Shown piece by piece: positions 1 through 8,919 of a stretch of DNA of 20,571 nucleotides. This DNA is from Tetmemena sp. SeJ-2015 (lineage: Eukaryota; Ciliophora; Spirotrichea; Sporadotrichida; Oxytrichidae): the NCBI GenBank assembly GCA_027382625.1, contig JAJKFJ010004697.1, forward strand, positions 1 to 20,571. The letters are read 5' to 3'. Every line of letters begins with the position of its first letter. The stretch's first letter is position 1. A program made the position numbers and the translations under genes. The notes beneath the pieces were generated by a model. The model worked only from the letters and a program-made list of their open reading frames with translations, had not been told where the DNA came from and made no database searches.

Positions 1-113
1 AGTATTCGTTCTATGAGAAATGGCTCATGCAATCTCTGGCCAACTTCCCAGACTCTAATATTACATTGGATGACCTACTTAATAATTTAAGAAGAGTATG
101 TATAAAGCCATGA
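1..113 (+). CDS. 3' end of unidentified gene (5' partial)
   Basis: Frame 3 is open from the window edge to a TGA at 111-113 and reads YSFYEKWLMQSLANFPD followed by a leucine-rich stretch (TLDDLLNNLRR). Base composition is coding-like and richer in GC than the AT-rich stretch after it. I do not recognise the family. The end is uncertain. GTATGT at 96 and a T-rich run ending in TAG at 129 would make a 34-nt GT-AG intron, after which the frame stays open to a TGA at 403-405. The sequence beyond 130 looks like AT-rich spacer, so I prefer the stop at 111. It converges on the minus-strand gene that ends at 408. Confidence 0.45.
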   Translation, partial: YSFYEKWLMQSLANFPDSNITLDDLLNNLRRVCIKP

Positions 114-407
114 TTTATTGTTTTTGTAGATTAAATTTTATTCTCTATTTTTCTTCATGAATAATAGGGTATAAGTTGAATTTATAGCCCTTTTTTTAAA
201 TCTTAAAAGAGAACTTAAATTATTAACTCTATGCAAACTTTAAGTTATAGAGCTTGTTAATTTAATCTATAAGCAAGCAGGGAACATTTTATACATTATG
301 CCCTTCTAATTTGTAGAGTTGCTAACTTATTTTAAAACGGCTTTGAGTTATATAACTTAATCATTCTTCTTCATTCATTCTTAATGGTCTTTATTAACTT
401 TCTGAAC
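114..407. other. AT-rich spacer between convergent genes
   Basis: This stretch is AT-rich with several T runs and no coding-like frame that I trust. It lies between the stop of the partial plus-strand gene and the minus-strand stop at 408-410. It could hold untranslated regions and macronuclear chromosome ends. No telomeric C4A4 repeat is present, as expected for germline DNA. Confidence 0.4.
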
Positions 408-3400
408 TCATAAGTTTTGTGTATTCATGTTCTTTTTCACTGCCACAACTGGCCCAAAGATGTTCGTTTTATAATATTAAACACTTTATTTATCGCAAAA
501 TTGCTTGTTTAGTTTTCTTACCGATTATTATCTTTTTAGGCTGCTAAAGTTGTTAAAGCTAGAGCGTATTGGTTTCTCTTTAGTTACTTGAGTTTCTCAC
601 TCTACTGCCACTGTGATGCTACTACTAGTTCTGACTATCTATTAGCAAACCTTGTCCCTTTGTACTTTGGGGTCCACTACTTGCTTTCAAACTGTATCTC
701 TTTGAGGTGTCTCTAGTTACAGTTGTGTCCACCATCAAATTCATTTACTGTTGATAAGGCAGCCCTAACTTCGCAGGCCTGTCTAGACTTTACCTTTCTT
801 GCTTCTACCTTTAAGTAGCTGTTGCAAATGTGTTCAAAAACAAAATAATATCAGAATTGTTCAAGGGCATTTCTTGATACTGCAGAGTGCTTGCAAGAAG
901 TTGCACTTGGTAATCCATTGGAGAGCTCTCGCCCCTTCCTGCTCTATTTTGGCTGTTTGACTTTTGATTGAGGCCAGGTGTTGCATGATTCTTGGAGCTT
1001 TAAAGTACCTTCTTAATGATCTGTCTATTATTTTGAAGAACTGTTGTGCTATTTTCATACCGATTACTTGCAGAATTGTGATGCTAGAAAGCCATTTGAT
1101 TCATTAGCAAAGAGGAGCCTATTCCTGCATTATGAGAATTAAGCAAAGCAGCTGGTATTGGATTGAGGACTGAGCCTAAAACTGACTGTTAGTAAGGTAG
1201 CTAAGAATTCAAAAGTTAACTTTCAATTTGATGAAGCTGTGGTTAATTCTAGTTAAGGGAACTTCTCCCTGTCAAAGGAGATTATCTCCCTGAATTGAGA
1301 TTATTATTGCTTGACTAATTATTCATATCAGTAAACTGCTAATTAGCACCATAATGATTTGGATTGCCACTTGGATCACCAATGAAGATCATGTTTTGCT
1401 GCTAGAGATAGGCTGCATTGTTCATGCCTCCACTTCCATTCATACCATCTTACTTTTTATTCTTTGGCACAGATTTTTATCTCGGGTTCATACCTCTACT
1501 CTGCTTTTGAAGCTATATTTGCTGCTGTTACTACCTAGCAAGGAAATTTCTCGAGTTGTTATTGAGATTGGTGCTTATATCTGCAATGTCTAGCTGAATT
1601 ACCTTCATGATCTATTGATTGTTTCCTCCCATTCCTATTTAGCTATTATCAGTATACTGAAGTGTATTCACAGTGTTGGTTTAGTGTTGCGAGTTATAAC
1701 CTGAGTTGCCATGAGAAAGCGTTGATGAAAGTTATTATTACTAATGAGCAGAGGGCAACTTTTGACCATCATTATTGAACTAGTCCTAGAGCTAATTGCT
1801 TGAATACTGCTTATTCAAATTCCTCTTATTCATGAACTTTTAAGCCATCTGTTGCTAGGGAAGAGATTTTGGATTAGAATAGGAATAGAGATGATTGCTT
1901 TGATTATGGAGAGTGTTGCTGATATCTATTTGCTTGGACTCTTCAAGGTATAAATTTGGCGATTAAGGTCGTTTCTTCGTTTGAGGGTATTTAGAGGACT
2001 CAGACTCACCTCTTATAAGATCATCTATTCTTTATAGCACTGCAGGCTTGCCTGTGCTTCCCTTTTATTGCTTCATCTAAGAATCCCTATCCTAAGAATA
2101 AGCTTTCATATTTGGTATGAAGCTATTTTGGCCAGGAATGATAATGCCTCCAGCTAATAAACCTCGAGAGTCCTTTGAAGACTTTCGTGGCTAGCTGTTT
2201 CCTCCTGCTCTTGCATTTTATCCTAGCTAACTACCAACTCCATTCTTTCTGCTGTCCCTTGATAGACTGATATTTTGTTTCGTCTTTGAGGTCTATATAT
2301 CATATAATGCATTTTTTGATTTGATAAGGTGTTGAACTGCTTGATGTTATTGTTCATAACTCTTTCTGATTAAGAGCCATGTTGGTTTTAGCTGTTTATC
2401 ATTCGATTTAATACAGCTCCATCCATAGCCTAAGCTCCTGTATTGTAATTAAAGACCTTGAAACAATATGAGCATGTAGTTATAAAATTAAATTTTTAAG
2501 CCTTGAGCTTCTTGCTATGGCCTTATGCATTTGTAGTTAAGTCTTATATATCGAGTGGACTAAAGTCATTCTGGTAGTTGGGTTGATGGTTTATCACTAG
2601 ATTATTTATAAGCTTCTTTTAGAGGGTATCTCTATGAGTGAGTGCGCCTGATTAGCTGTGAGCCAACTAGTTGTACATTATGCTTGAAGGTAGTCCATGC
2701 TTAATCTTGAAATCAGGTTGCTGCTAGTGATTCAAGTTAACTCAAAGAAATTAAGAATATATAGAAACTCCAGTTTAAGAAACGAATGCTGCTCCAGATC
2801 CAACAACTACTTTCTTTACTTTCTTTTTAATGATGTTACTGCTTTTCATTTCTCCTTAAGCAGCAGTAGTAGTGGCAATCATTCCTTCTTCCTTCTTAAT
2901 TTGAATTGGTGTGAATTAATTTGCTGCTCCTTGAGTAAGTCCCGTTGCTTTTCCGCTGTTTTAATTTACTAGCATTGGAGATTAATTCAATGTTGTGATC
3001 TACTGCTTAGTGAGAGTGTTAGACAACTAAGATTAAGGTTTAGTAGTTTGAACTTGTATGGTTTAAGCATTCTACTAGTTTTGCTATATAGATGAGTGCT
3101 GTTAAAACTAGGGTTGCTGATATTGTTGAGTCTAAAACTACTTTAAGATTTACACATCCTTAGATCCGAATGTCTGTGCGGGATTTACATCTTATCCTAA
3201 TTATGGCTTAACTTATTATTAAGTCGCAGATGGATTAATTCTTGTAGACATTTTGAGAGGAGACGAATTAAGTATTGATTGAGTTTGCGGACTAGGATTC
3301 TATATTATACTAGAACCTTAGGAACTCTTTCGTTTAGCATCTTAAATAAAATAAGTGGTGATTATTCCATAGATAATCTGTCTTGGCTTTTTCAAAATAC

Positions 3401-5934
3401 TACTTCTGTTGCTTAATGATGTTATTGACTCCATTAGTGTTAAAGATAAACTTCTATCCACTCTGAGTGATGACTGCTTGAGGTTATTTAGTTTGATCAG
3501 ATTTTGGTTGATGAACCAGTTTAACTTGCTGCTAGCCCAAGATCTAAGGTTTTGGATTTCCAAAGATGAGTTAAACTGAATCAATTTATATCATTCAAAA
3601 ATTAGAGAGTTTCTAGTTACCTTCGTTTTTCCTTTGCTGCATCTTATGCATAATAAGATCTTTCTACTTCTGCTATTACTAAAGCAGCATCGCTTTTAAA
3701 AACTTATCTGCTTCATCTTACTAGTGAAAACTGGGCATAGTCACATCTAGAGTGGCTGTGAAATCCTAATGATCAAGTATTGAAGAGTGGCCTAGATCGT
3801 TTCTATGGTCTTTGGAGACAAAGACCTGCACCAATTGTTCTAAATTAAGTTCAGCAAAGCTCTTTAGCAAGATCAAAGCAACAAATACTCATGTAATTAA
3901 AAGATTTAGTTCCTTCCCTTGCTTGAGTTTGGATTAGGATGCATACTGTTGGTGTAATTCTAATATTGATTATTGGTGTTTTGAGTGTGCGTAAGATGGG
4001 AGTTATTATTGAGGTGTGATCGATCCAGCAGCATGGACTTTTAGATGAAAGAAGAGTGCTATGTGTTGGAGGAAGGAAGTGGATCCTTTATGATGCTGTC
4101 CATGAATTTGGTGTCGAAGAATCTCTGAGAGTTCTTAAGCCAAGACATACTAGACTCATAATTATCCATATCGAGTGGAGGTAGATCGGCTTCAGCAATT
4201 CCACCATTGAGTTTCATTATCTTGCGGCGCATCTTCTATTCTCTCATCTGCATGCGCGCTTGAAGCGTCCTCTGCTTGTCATCTATTATCTTTTGCTTGC
4301 GTTCGATATTCTTGTACATAATTTTGCTTTCAGCAGGGAGTGAAACATAGTTTGGAAAGACCTTCGAGTAGCGTTCATAAAACTCACATATCTTAGGAAG
4401 GCGAGTGATTGCTTCGCCGTTGTCGTAAAAGCGTTTCAGAAATTCAGATAAGTCGTCATATATCAGATAGTCTTTAAAAAAAAACTTAGATACCCTATAT
4501 TACAATCTTTGAAGACTGCCACAATATGAGTAGCTTCATTGTAAATGATGTCGTTCACTATCTTCACATTGTAAAAGTCTTTGCTCGTCATATACTTCTT
4601 CTTCAGGTTGTCCTAGATTAAAAAGTAGTTGTAAGTTTAATGGCTAAGCAAACTTAAAATTTAGATGATCTTATTGAGCTGAAACTTCTGTTCGGACAAC
4701 TTAGAGCCTGTGCTATCAGCCATTATAAGCTCTGGTTAGTCTAAAGCTCTTTCAGGATGGAGAGCATTTAAATAGATTTGCTGAAGCATAGGATGGCAAA
4801 CTATGCACTCCTTGGAAGTGTAAGTTTGCAGAAAGCACTACATGTTCAAGTTCCTATCAATTAACTCTTGATATAAAAAAATAAAGATGACTGAAGCCAT
4901 CGAAGTTGAATTCAATCTCGTAGTTGGGGATATTTTGCAAATCCATATCAGCTAGCTACTCGTCATCTCCTCCATCTGCACCCTCTCCCTCAAGATCCTA
5001 ACTTTCTTCGGCATCATTATCTTTCAACCCAATTCCTGTTCCGATTTCTCCCTTTTTGCTTGGACTATTTTAAGCTTAAACATTCTAAGTATCTTCATCG
5101 TTGAGTTCTCTTTTGTTTCGATTGGTTTAAGTTCTTAGCTGAAGATCTTCATCTTAATCCAAATTCAAGGGAGAAGCACTTTGTTAGTTGCTTGTTCGAG
5201 ACTGGAGTTATTAAGAATTCATTAGTTGTGCAAAATCTTGCTAATCCACAAAATTAACTACAGATAGATAGAGATTAGAAAACTTTGTTCATAAAATTGT
5301 AGTGGGTATGTATCTTACCTGGAATTTTCTAGTTCAAGTAGCTTTCTGAGAATTCTTGATAAGATAATAGATCGTTCATGGCTCTTTTGTAAAGAGGTGA
5401 CTCGCCGCTCTAAATCATAATGTTTGGTTCAAACATCTGAGCGCTCTGTATCCGCTCATCCTCAGCAATATTTCTACCTCTCAAATATAATAGAGTAAGG
5501 ATTGATGAGCAGGATTAGTTTATCAAAGCGGGAGACATACCAGCTCCTCCCATTCCTCCACTGCCATACATGCGGCTTTAAATGCTTGGAGGTAAAAATG
5601 GGGACCCCACTTCAGATCCAACACCACTAAGAGTAGGAGCTGCAAAGTCCTCTTTACCCTTATGCTCATAAACCTAGTTACTCATTGTCAAATGTTGCTG
5701 CTAATTGGCATTTCTATTTCCAGAATCCATTGATGCTTGCAACTGCTACGGCTTTTAAGGAGTTTGAGTGAATGTGTTAGGAGGGTTTGGCATTGGATAA
5801 TGAGTTGAGAGCGAAGAGGTTGCAAGTTAAGGTATCACTTCCCTGGTTGAAAGAAAGGCCGCTTCAATGGGTGCTTACTGGGAAGCCCCTCTATAAATGG
5901 TGGAAGTAGCTTATCCATTAGAATTTTCTTTCAT
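408..5934 (-). CDS. Large Q/N-rich protein with conserved alveolate region; interrupted by IESs
   Basis: The ATG at 5934-5932 follows an AT-rich spacer and the TGA is at 410-408. With TAA/TAG as Gln, removal of two introns and eight IESs leaves about 1712 codons (1691 if 5478-5540 is also removed). Order: a Q/S/P-rich N-terminus; an acidic stretch; around residues 330-500 a better-conserved segment with KIVNDIIYNEATHI, VAVFKDYLIYDD, FLKRFYDNGEAITRLPKI and YKNIERKQKIIDDKQ; then, from about residue 690, more than 1000 residues of Q/N/S-rich low complexity. From memory, the FKDYLIYDD-type segment recurs in ciliate and apicomplexan proteins of unknown function; this was not checked. It may be two tandem genes: the first half could stop at TGA 3875-3873 and a second start at ATG 3738, unless an 11-bp insert at 3866-3876 is removed. 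No function is assigned. Confidence 0.6.
466..516. other. IES, pointer GTTTT, 46 bp removed
   Basis: GTTTT occurs at 466-470 and 512-516. Removal gives the gene a C-terminus reading KKTNIFGPVVAV and a TGA at 410-408. Reading through gives a less protein-like tail to a TGA at 363-361. The insert is AT-rich. Confidence 0.65.
2259..2326. other. IES, pointer TTGATA, 62 bp removed
   Basis: TTGATA occurs at 2259-2264 and 2321-2326. The frames on either side differ. Removal of 62 bp joins them as KQFNTLSRDSRKNG. The insert is AT-rich and its own translation looks unlike its surroundings. Confidence 0.85.
2456..2506. other. IES, pointer CCTTGA, 45 bp removed
   Basis: CCTTGA occurs at 2456-2461 and 2501-2506. 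The net length is a multiple of three and holds no TGA, so the frame does not demand removal. The six-base repeat, AT-richness and the join HSKKLKVFNYNTGA support it. Confidence 0.65.
2739..2770. other. IES, pointer AACTC, 27 bp removed
   Basis: AACTC occurs at 2739-2743 and 2766-2770. The insert carries an in-frame TGA on the minus strand. Removal gives SQTGVNLNHQQQPDF and keeps the frame. Confidence 0.85.
3339..3379. other. IES, pointer ATCT, 37 bp removed
   Basis: ATCT occurs at 3339-3342 and 3376-3379. The minus-strand frame shifts here. Removing 37 bp joins YFEKAKTDAKRKSSQGS. A GT-AG intron (GTAGTA to GTTCTAG, 94 nt) would also restore the frame but would discard coding-like sequence. 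Confidence 0.8.
3576..3620 (-). other. Spliceosomal intron, 45 nt
   Basis: The minus strand reads GTAACT at 3620 and ends TTGATTCAG at 3576, with an in-frame TGA inside. Splicing joins QQRKNE to VQLIFGNPKPQ in phase 1. No flanking pointer repeat is evident, so an intron fits better than an IES. Confidence 0.75.
3866..3881. other. Possible micro-IES, pointer AGCAA, 11 bp removed
   Basis: AGCAA occurs at 3866-3870 and 3877-3881 with six bases between. Removing 11 bp deletes the TGA at 3875-3873 and fuses two coding-like frames (HEYLLLKSFAELNLEQ). The very small size makes this tentative. The alternative is that one gene ends here. Confidence 0.45.
4471..4510. other. IES, pointer TCTTT, 35 bp removed
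   Basis: TCTTT occurs at 4471-4475 and 4506-4510. Removal joins VAVFKDYLIYDD, matching the remembered family motif. A 32-nt GT-AG intron in the same place would give KDYYLIYDD with an extra tyrosine, so the IES reading is preferred. Confidence 0.8.
4869..4890. other. IES, pointer TGA, 19 bp removed
   Basis: TGA repeats at 4869-4871 and 4888-4890 around 16 AT-only or nearly AT-only bases. Removal gives FDGFSQELIDRNLN. A 25-nt GT-AG intron giving FDGFKLIDRN cannot be excluded. Something must be removed because the frame shifts and then meets a TGA. Confidence 0.6.
5258..5318 (-). other. Spliceosomal intron, 61 nt
   Basis: The minus strand starts GTAAGATAC at 5318, has a CTAAT branch-like motif, and ends in a pyrimidine-rich CTATCTGTAG at 5258. 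Splicing in phase 1 joins NQKIP to VNFVDQQDF and restores the frame. This is the clearest intron in the window. Confidence 0.85.
5475..5541 (-). other. 63-nt insert: intron or IES (pointer TACC)
   Basis: The minus strand runs from GTATGTCTCC at 5540 to GAGAG at 5478, with a CTAAT motif. The same excision is also defined by TACC repeats at 5475-5478 and 5538-5541. Both give GGMGGAGRNIAEDE. The insert is in frame with no TGA, so retention is possible, but its translation (SILTLLYL) is hydrophobic and unlike its surroundings. Confidence 0.5.
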
Positions 5935-6109
5935 AGTTGTAATCTACTAAAATTTAATAATTTAATAGTTATACCAATTTAATAAGTAACCAGTTAATCT
6001 ATCAATCAAGCAAGCATATAAAAGCTTTTCTATCCCACTGAGGATATTTTCTTAATTAACTTTGCTTAATATAGCAGGGGCTTAGGTAATTCACACTTAT
6101 GGTGCACTA
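5935..6109. other. AT-rich spacer
   Basis: This short, very AT-rich spacer lies between the upstream SET gene's stop and the start of the Q/N-rich gene. It should carry the SET gene 3' end and the promoter of the next gene. No specific motif could be assigned. Confidence 0.4.
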
Positions 6110-8835
6110 TCACTACTACGCAGTGGCATCATCATCCTCTTCATCGTAATATTCATCTTCGTCCTCCTCCTATCCGGCTCCTTGTGACCCTCCTTCTAGT
6201 TTTCTTTATGCTCTTCTTGCTTTCCTCTCCTCAATTTCTTTCTACCTCTACTCATCTTCCTGCCTCTTTTGTTCAAAGTACTGTTTCACTTAGGTAACGT
6301 ATTCCTCGTTTAGTGCAACATCCAGTACTCTCTTCTAATTAGCAACTAACTCTCTCAGATACTTCCTCAACCTCAGCCTATTAAGCATTACTTCCTCATC
6401 TGTCTCAAAATCTTCCACTCTTCGCATGTATTACTACTTGAAGAATCTTCCATCTTAGAATCTGGCTAGAACTCTCATTAGGATCTCCAGCAGATTTATA
6501 TTGGACTGAAGCACTTCCTTCGCATTTAGTCTATGCAGTACTGCAAATCTCTTTCTTATAGGTAGATCACTCTACTAGAGCAGCTTTCGATCCTCCTCTA
6601 TAGGAGACTTAAATCTGCTAGCCATCAAACCCTGGAGTAAATTAATAGTGCAGGCAACAACTAGCATTTCAAACTCAGCATCTACTGGAGATGAAACCAG
6701 AAGATATTCTAAGTTCTTTCCCTTGTAAGTGTTCAACAAATTGGCTCTTATGTAAGCAAAAATCTCTTCACTCAAACGCTCTCGTTTCAACCTGATTACT
6801 TTAGAAATTCTGTTTGCGTCATCTTTCTCATCCTCATCATCACTCTCCACTGTTTATTATAGTGAAAGAATTTGAAAATAAATAGTTCTTGGCGCTTCAG
6901 CGTTCTTAGTTTAGCTAGTTTAATTTCCTTCCTCAGCTTATTTCAGATGATCTTTATGCCTCTCTTTCTACCAGTCAAAGTTAATCCACACTCTGAATGA
7001 TAGTGAGTTGTACTTATTGTTATTCAAGCAAAATCCGTAGTTTAGCAGAAGGAATCTATTTGTTCTGCGACCATAGCAGTGGAATACCTACTGGCCTTTC
7101 AAATACACGTTCTTATACTTAGTGCAAAGGACGAAGTAGCTCCCTTCTTCTGAGTCTTAGTACCAACCATAGTTCTCCTCATCATCTTCTTCCTCACTAC
7201 TATTGTATTCTTAAGTCATTCTCGACCACTCTTCATCGTCTTAATCTTTTAGAAGTTTCATACGTTGCTCTTGTTCATACATATAATGCTTCTACATCAC
7301 CAAGAGATCTATCAAGTTCTCTGGTTACCTCCCTTCTACTCTTTTCCTCACTACTAAATTCTTCTAAGGAGCTGAGCTTCCTTCTCCTGTCTTATTATCA
7401 TAAGTGTATGTGAAGTATACTCTCTGCTTCTTTTTAGCAGGTCGAAGCTTCTTTGCGATTTAAGGGATATTATCTATCTTGCCAGTGAGAGTACCTTCTC
7501 CATCTTCCTTCCATATTTGACTGGCCGGGGTTGACTCTCTGCTCACATCCACCAAAGCCTTATCTAAAAATTATAAAGGCATCTTATATCTTCATCATCT
7601 AAATAATCTGAATTAAGTGGATCTTTACTCTCCTCTAAAGTAGAACTAGTCTTTGATTCTAGACTTCCTTCTTCTACTTTAAAATCTTCTTCATTGCTAT
7701 TTTCATCATCGTCACTATCATTATCCTCTTCATCACTTGTACTCACGTATTTCAAATCCCATATTTGTTTATCCTTCAGTTCTTCCTTCGCTAAGAATTA
7801 TTCAACTGTGATGCCCAGGCATTCCTCTCTCATCTTAAGTTTCCTAATGTAGCGCTTTGTCTTATATGGGCATTCAAATTTCCCCTCTATATCTTGAGTG
7901 CTTAAGTCAGAAAACTCACTTTCTTGTATTTACATTTGCTTCTAGTTTTATAGATCATCTTCTGTGTAGTGTTTGAACATGTTGATGCGCATTTTAATCT
8001 GAGTGAAGTATTTCTGCCTTTACTCTGGCAGAGTCTCTCTTTCAGGAGCTTTAAAAAGTGGATGCAAATTGGCGTTGAATAATTCGTACTGGTTATCGAT
8101 GATAAAGTGATTTGCGCAATCTGCAAATGGAACTACCATAGTCGAGGGCAAACTCCAACCGAAGCATCGAGTGACGCAAATCGTAAAAGCTTATCTGAAA
8201 TTCTCTTCTGTAAACTTTTCTACGTCTATAACATTCGGATAGAGTGAGGCTACCTCACGTAAGGCTTCAAACTCAGCATCGTACTCCTCTTTATAATCGA
8301 TTATTTCTGCTTTGAGGAGTTCATCTTCAAGTTCTTGGATATCTTTATCAGTCCAGAAGCAAGGCAAATCAGTCTCCTCTGTAATTGCAAAATAGGGAGC
8401 CCACATACTGCTTTCGCCCTTGCTTAATTCGTAAGCCATGAAGAATATGAGGCGCAGATATTCCCCGTCTAAGTGCTCGTAGAAAACATCTCGATGCCTT
8501 TACACTATGAAACCAATCTCGCTCTTCTGTATCTTCTCGTCATTGATTATTATCTTGGTTTCATAAATTAAGGGTATAATAGTGGTAGGAATGTAGATAT
8601 AAGCTTCTTCAGGTCCGATATCTCTCCTTGCCGCAATTCCCACTAGATGACCTCCCTTTCCAAAGCAAACTGGGTACTCAATAGAATCATACCTTACTCC
8701 TTGCTCTTTGAGCCACTGGTGGAATTTGATAAACTTGGGCTGCGCTTGCATCTCTCTCGTCTTCTCCCAGTGGATGAACTTCATATCCTCTAGCTCGAGT
8801 CTGCGGGAAAGCTCCTACACTAAATGATCTACCAT
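6110..8835 (-). CDS. SET-domain protein methyltransferase, SETD3/RuBisCO-LSMT-like
   Basis: The ATG at 8835-8833 and TGA at 6112-6110 give 899 residues after removing one 26-bp IES. No intron is needed. SET hallmarks: FGKGGHLVGIAARRDI (about 58-73); PFADCANH with Asn242-His243, the cofactor-binding NH motif; and GQQVFHCYGRRTNRFLLLNYGF (572-593) with the catalytic-type Tyr in NYGF. The order and spacing match class V lysine/histidine methyltransferases of the SETD3/LSMT type, which use S-adenosylmethionine. Between the NH motif and the last block is an unusual insert of about 310 residues, rich in Asp/Glu/Lys. The C-terminal third is helical and charged, where LSMT-family proteins have a substrate-binding domain, and ends in a Glu-rich tail with TATAQQ-type residues before the stop. 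The substrate is unknown. An in-frame ATG at 8877 is possible but lies in AT-rich sequence. Confidence 0.85.
7561..7591. other. IES, pointer TATCT, 26 bp removed
   Basis: TATCT occurs at 7561-7565 and 7587-7591. This is the only interruption of the SET gene. Removal joins DYLDDEDKALVDVSRES and restores the frame into the catalytic C-terminal block. An alternative 65-nt GT-AG intron would remove acidic coding-like sequence. Confidence 0.85.
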
Positions 8836-8919
8836 TAATCTCTCAAATTAAATATGATCATAAAGAAAATTAAGCATTTTATAATTAATAATTAAAGCAT
8901 TTCAATTATTGATAAAAAA
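8836..8919. promoter_or_regulatory. Short divergent intergenic region
   Basis: Only 84 bp separate the start codons of the minus-strand SET gene and the plus-strand cold-shock gene. The stretch is almost entirely A and T with TTAATTAT-like runs. It must contain both promoters if both starts are right. No TATA element can be singled out in such a composition. Confidence 0.5.

Noticed and set aside
114..405. Extension of the first gene through a 34-nt intron to TGA 403-405
   Set aside because: The sequence is AT-rich, its translation is dominated by Leu, Phe and Ile, and it would overlap the end of the minus-strand gene. Kept only as an alternative.
1354..1593. 79-residue plus-strand open frame under the standard code, rich in Leu
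   Set aside because: It is the antisense of a Gln-rich minus-strand stretch (TAG TAA CAG CAG CAA on the minus strand), which makes Leu-rich shadows. The same holds for the frame at 2697-2972.
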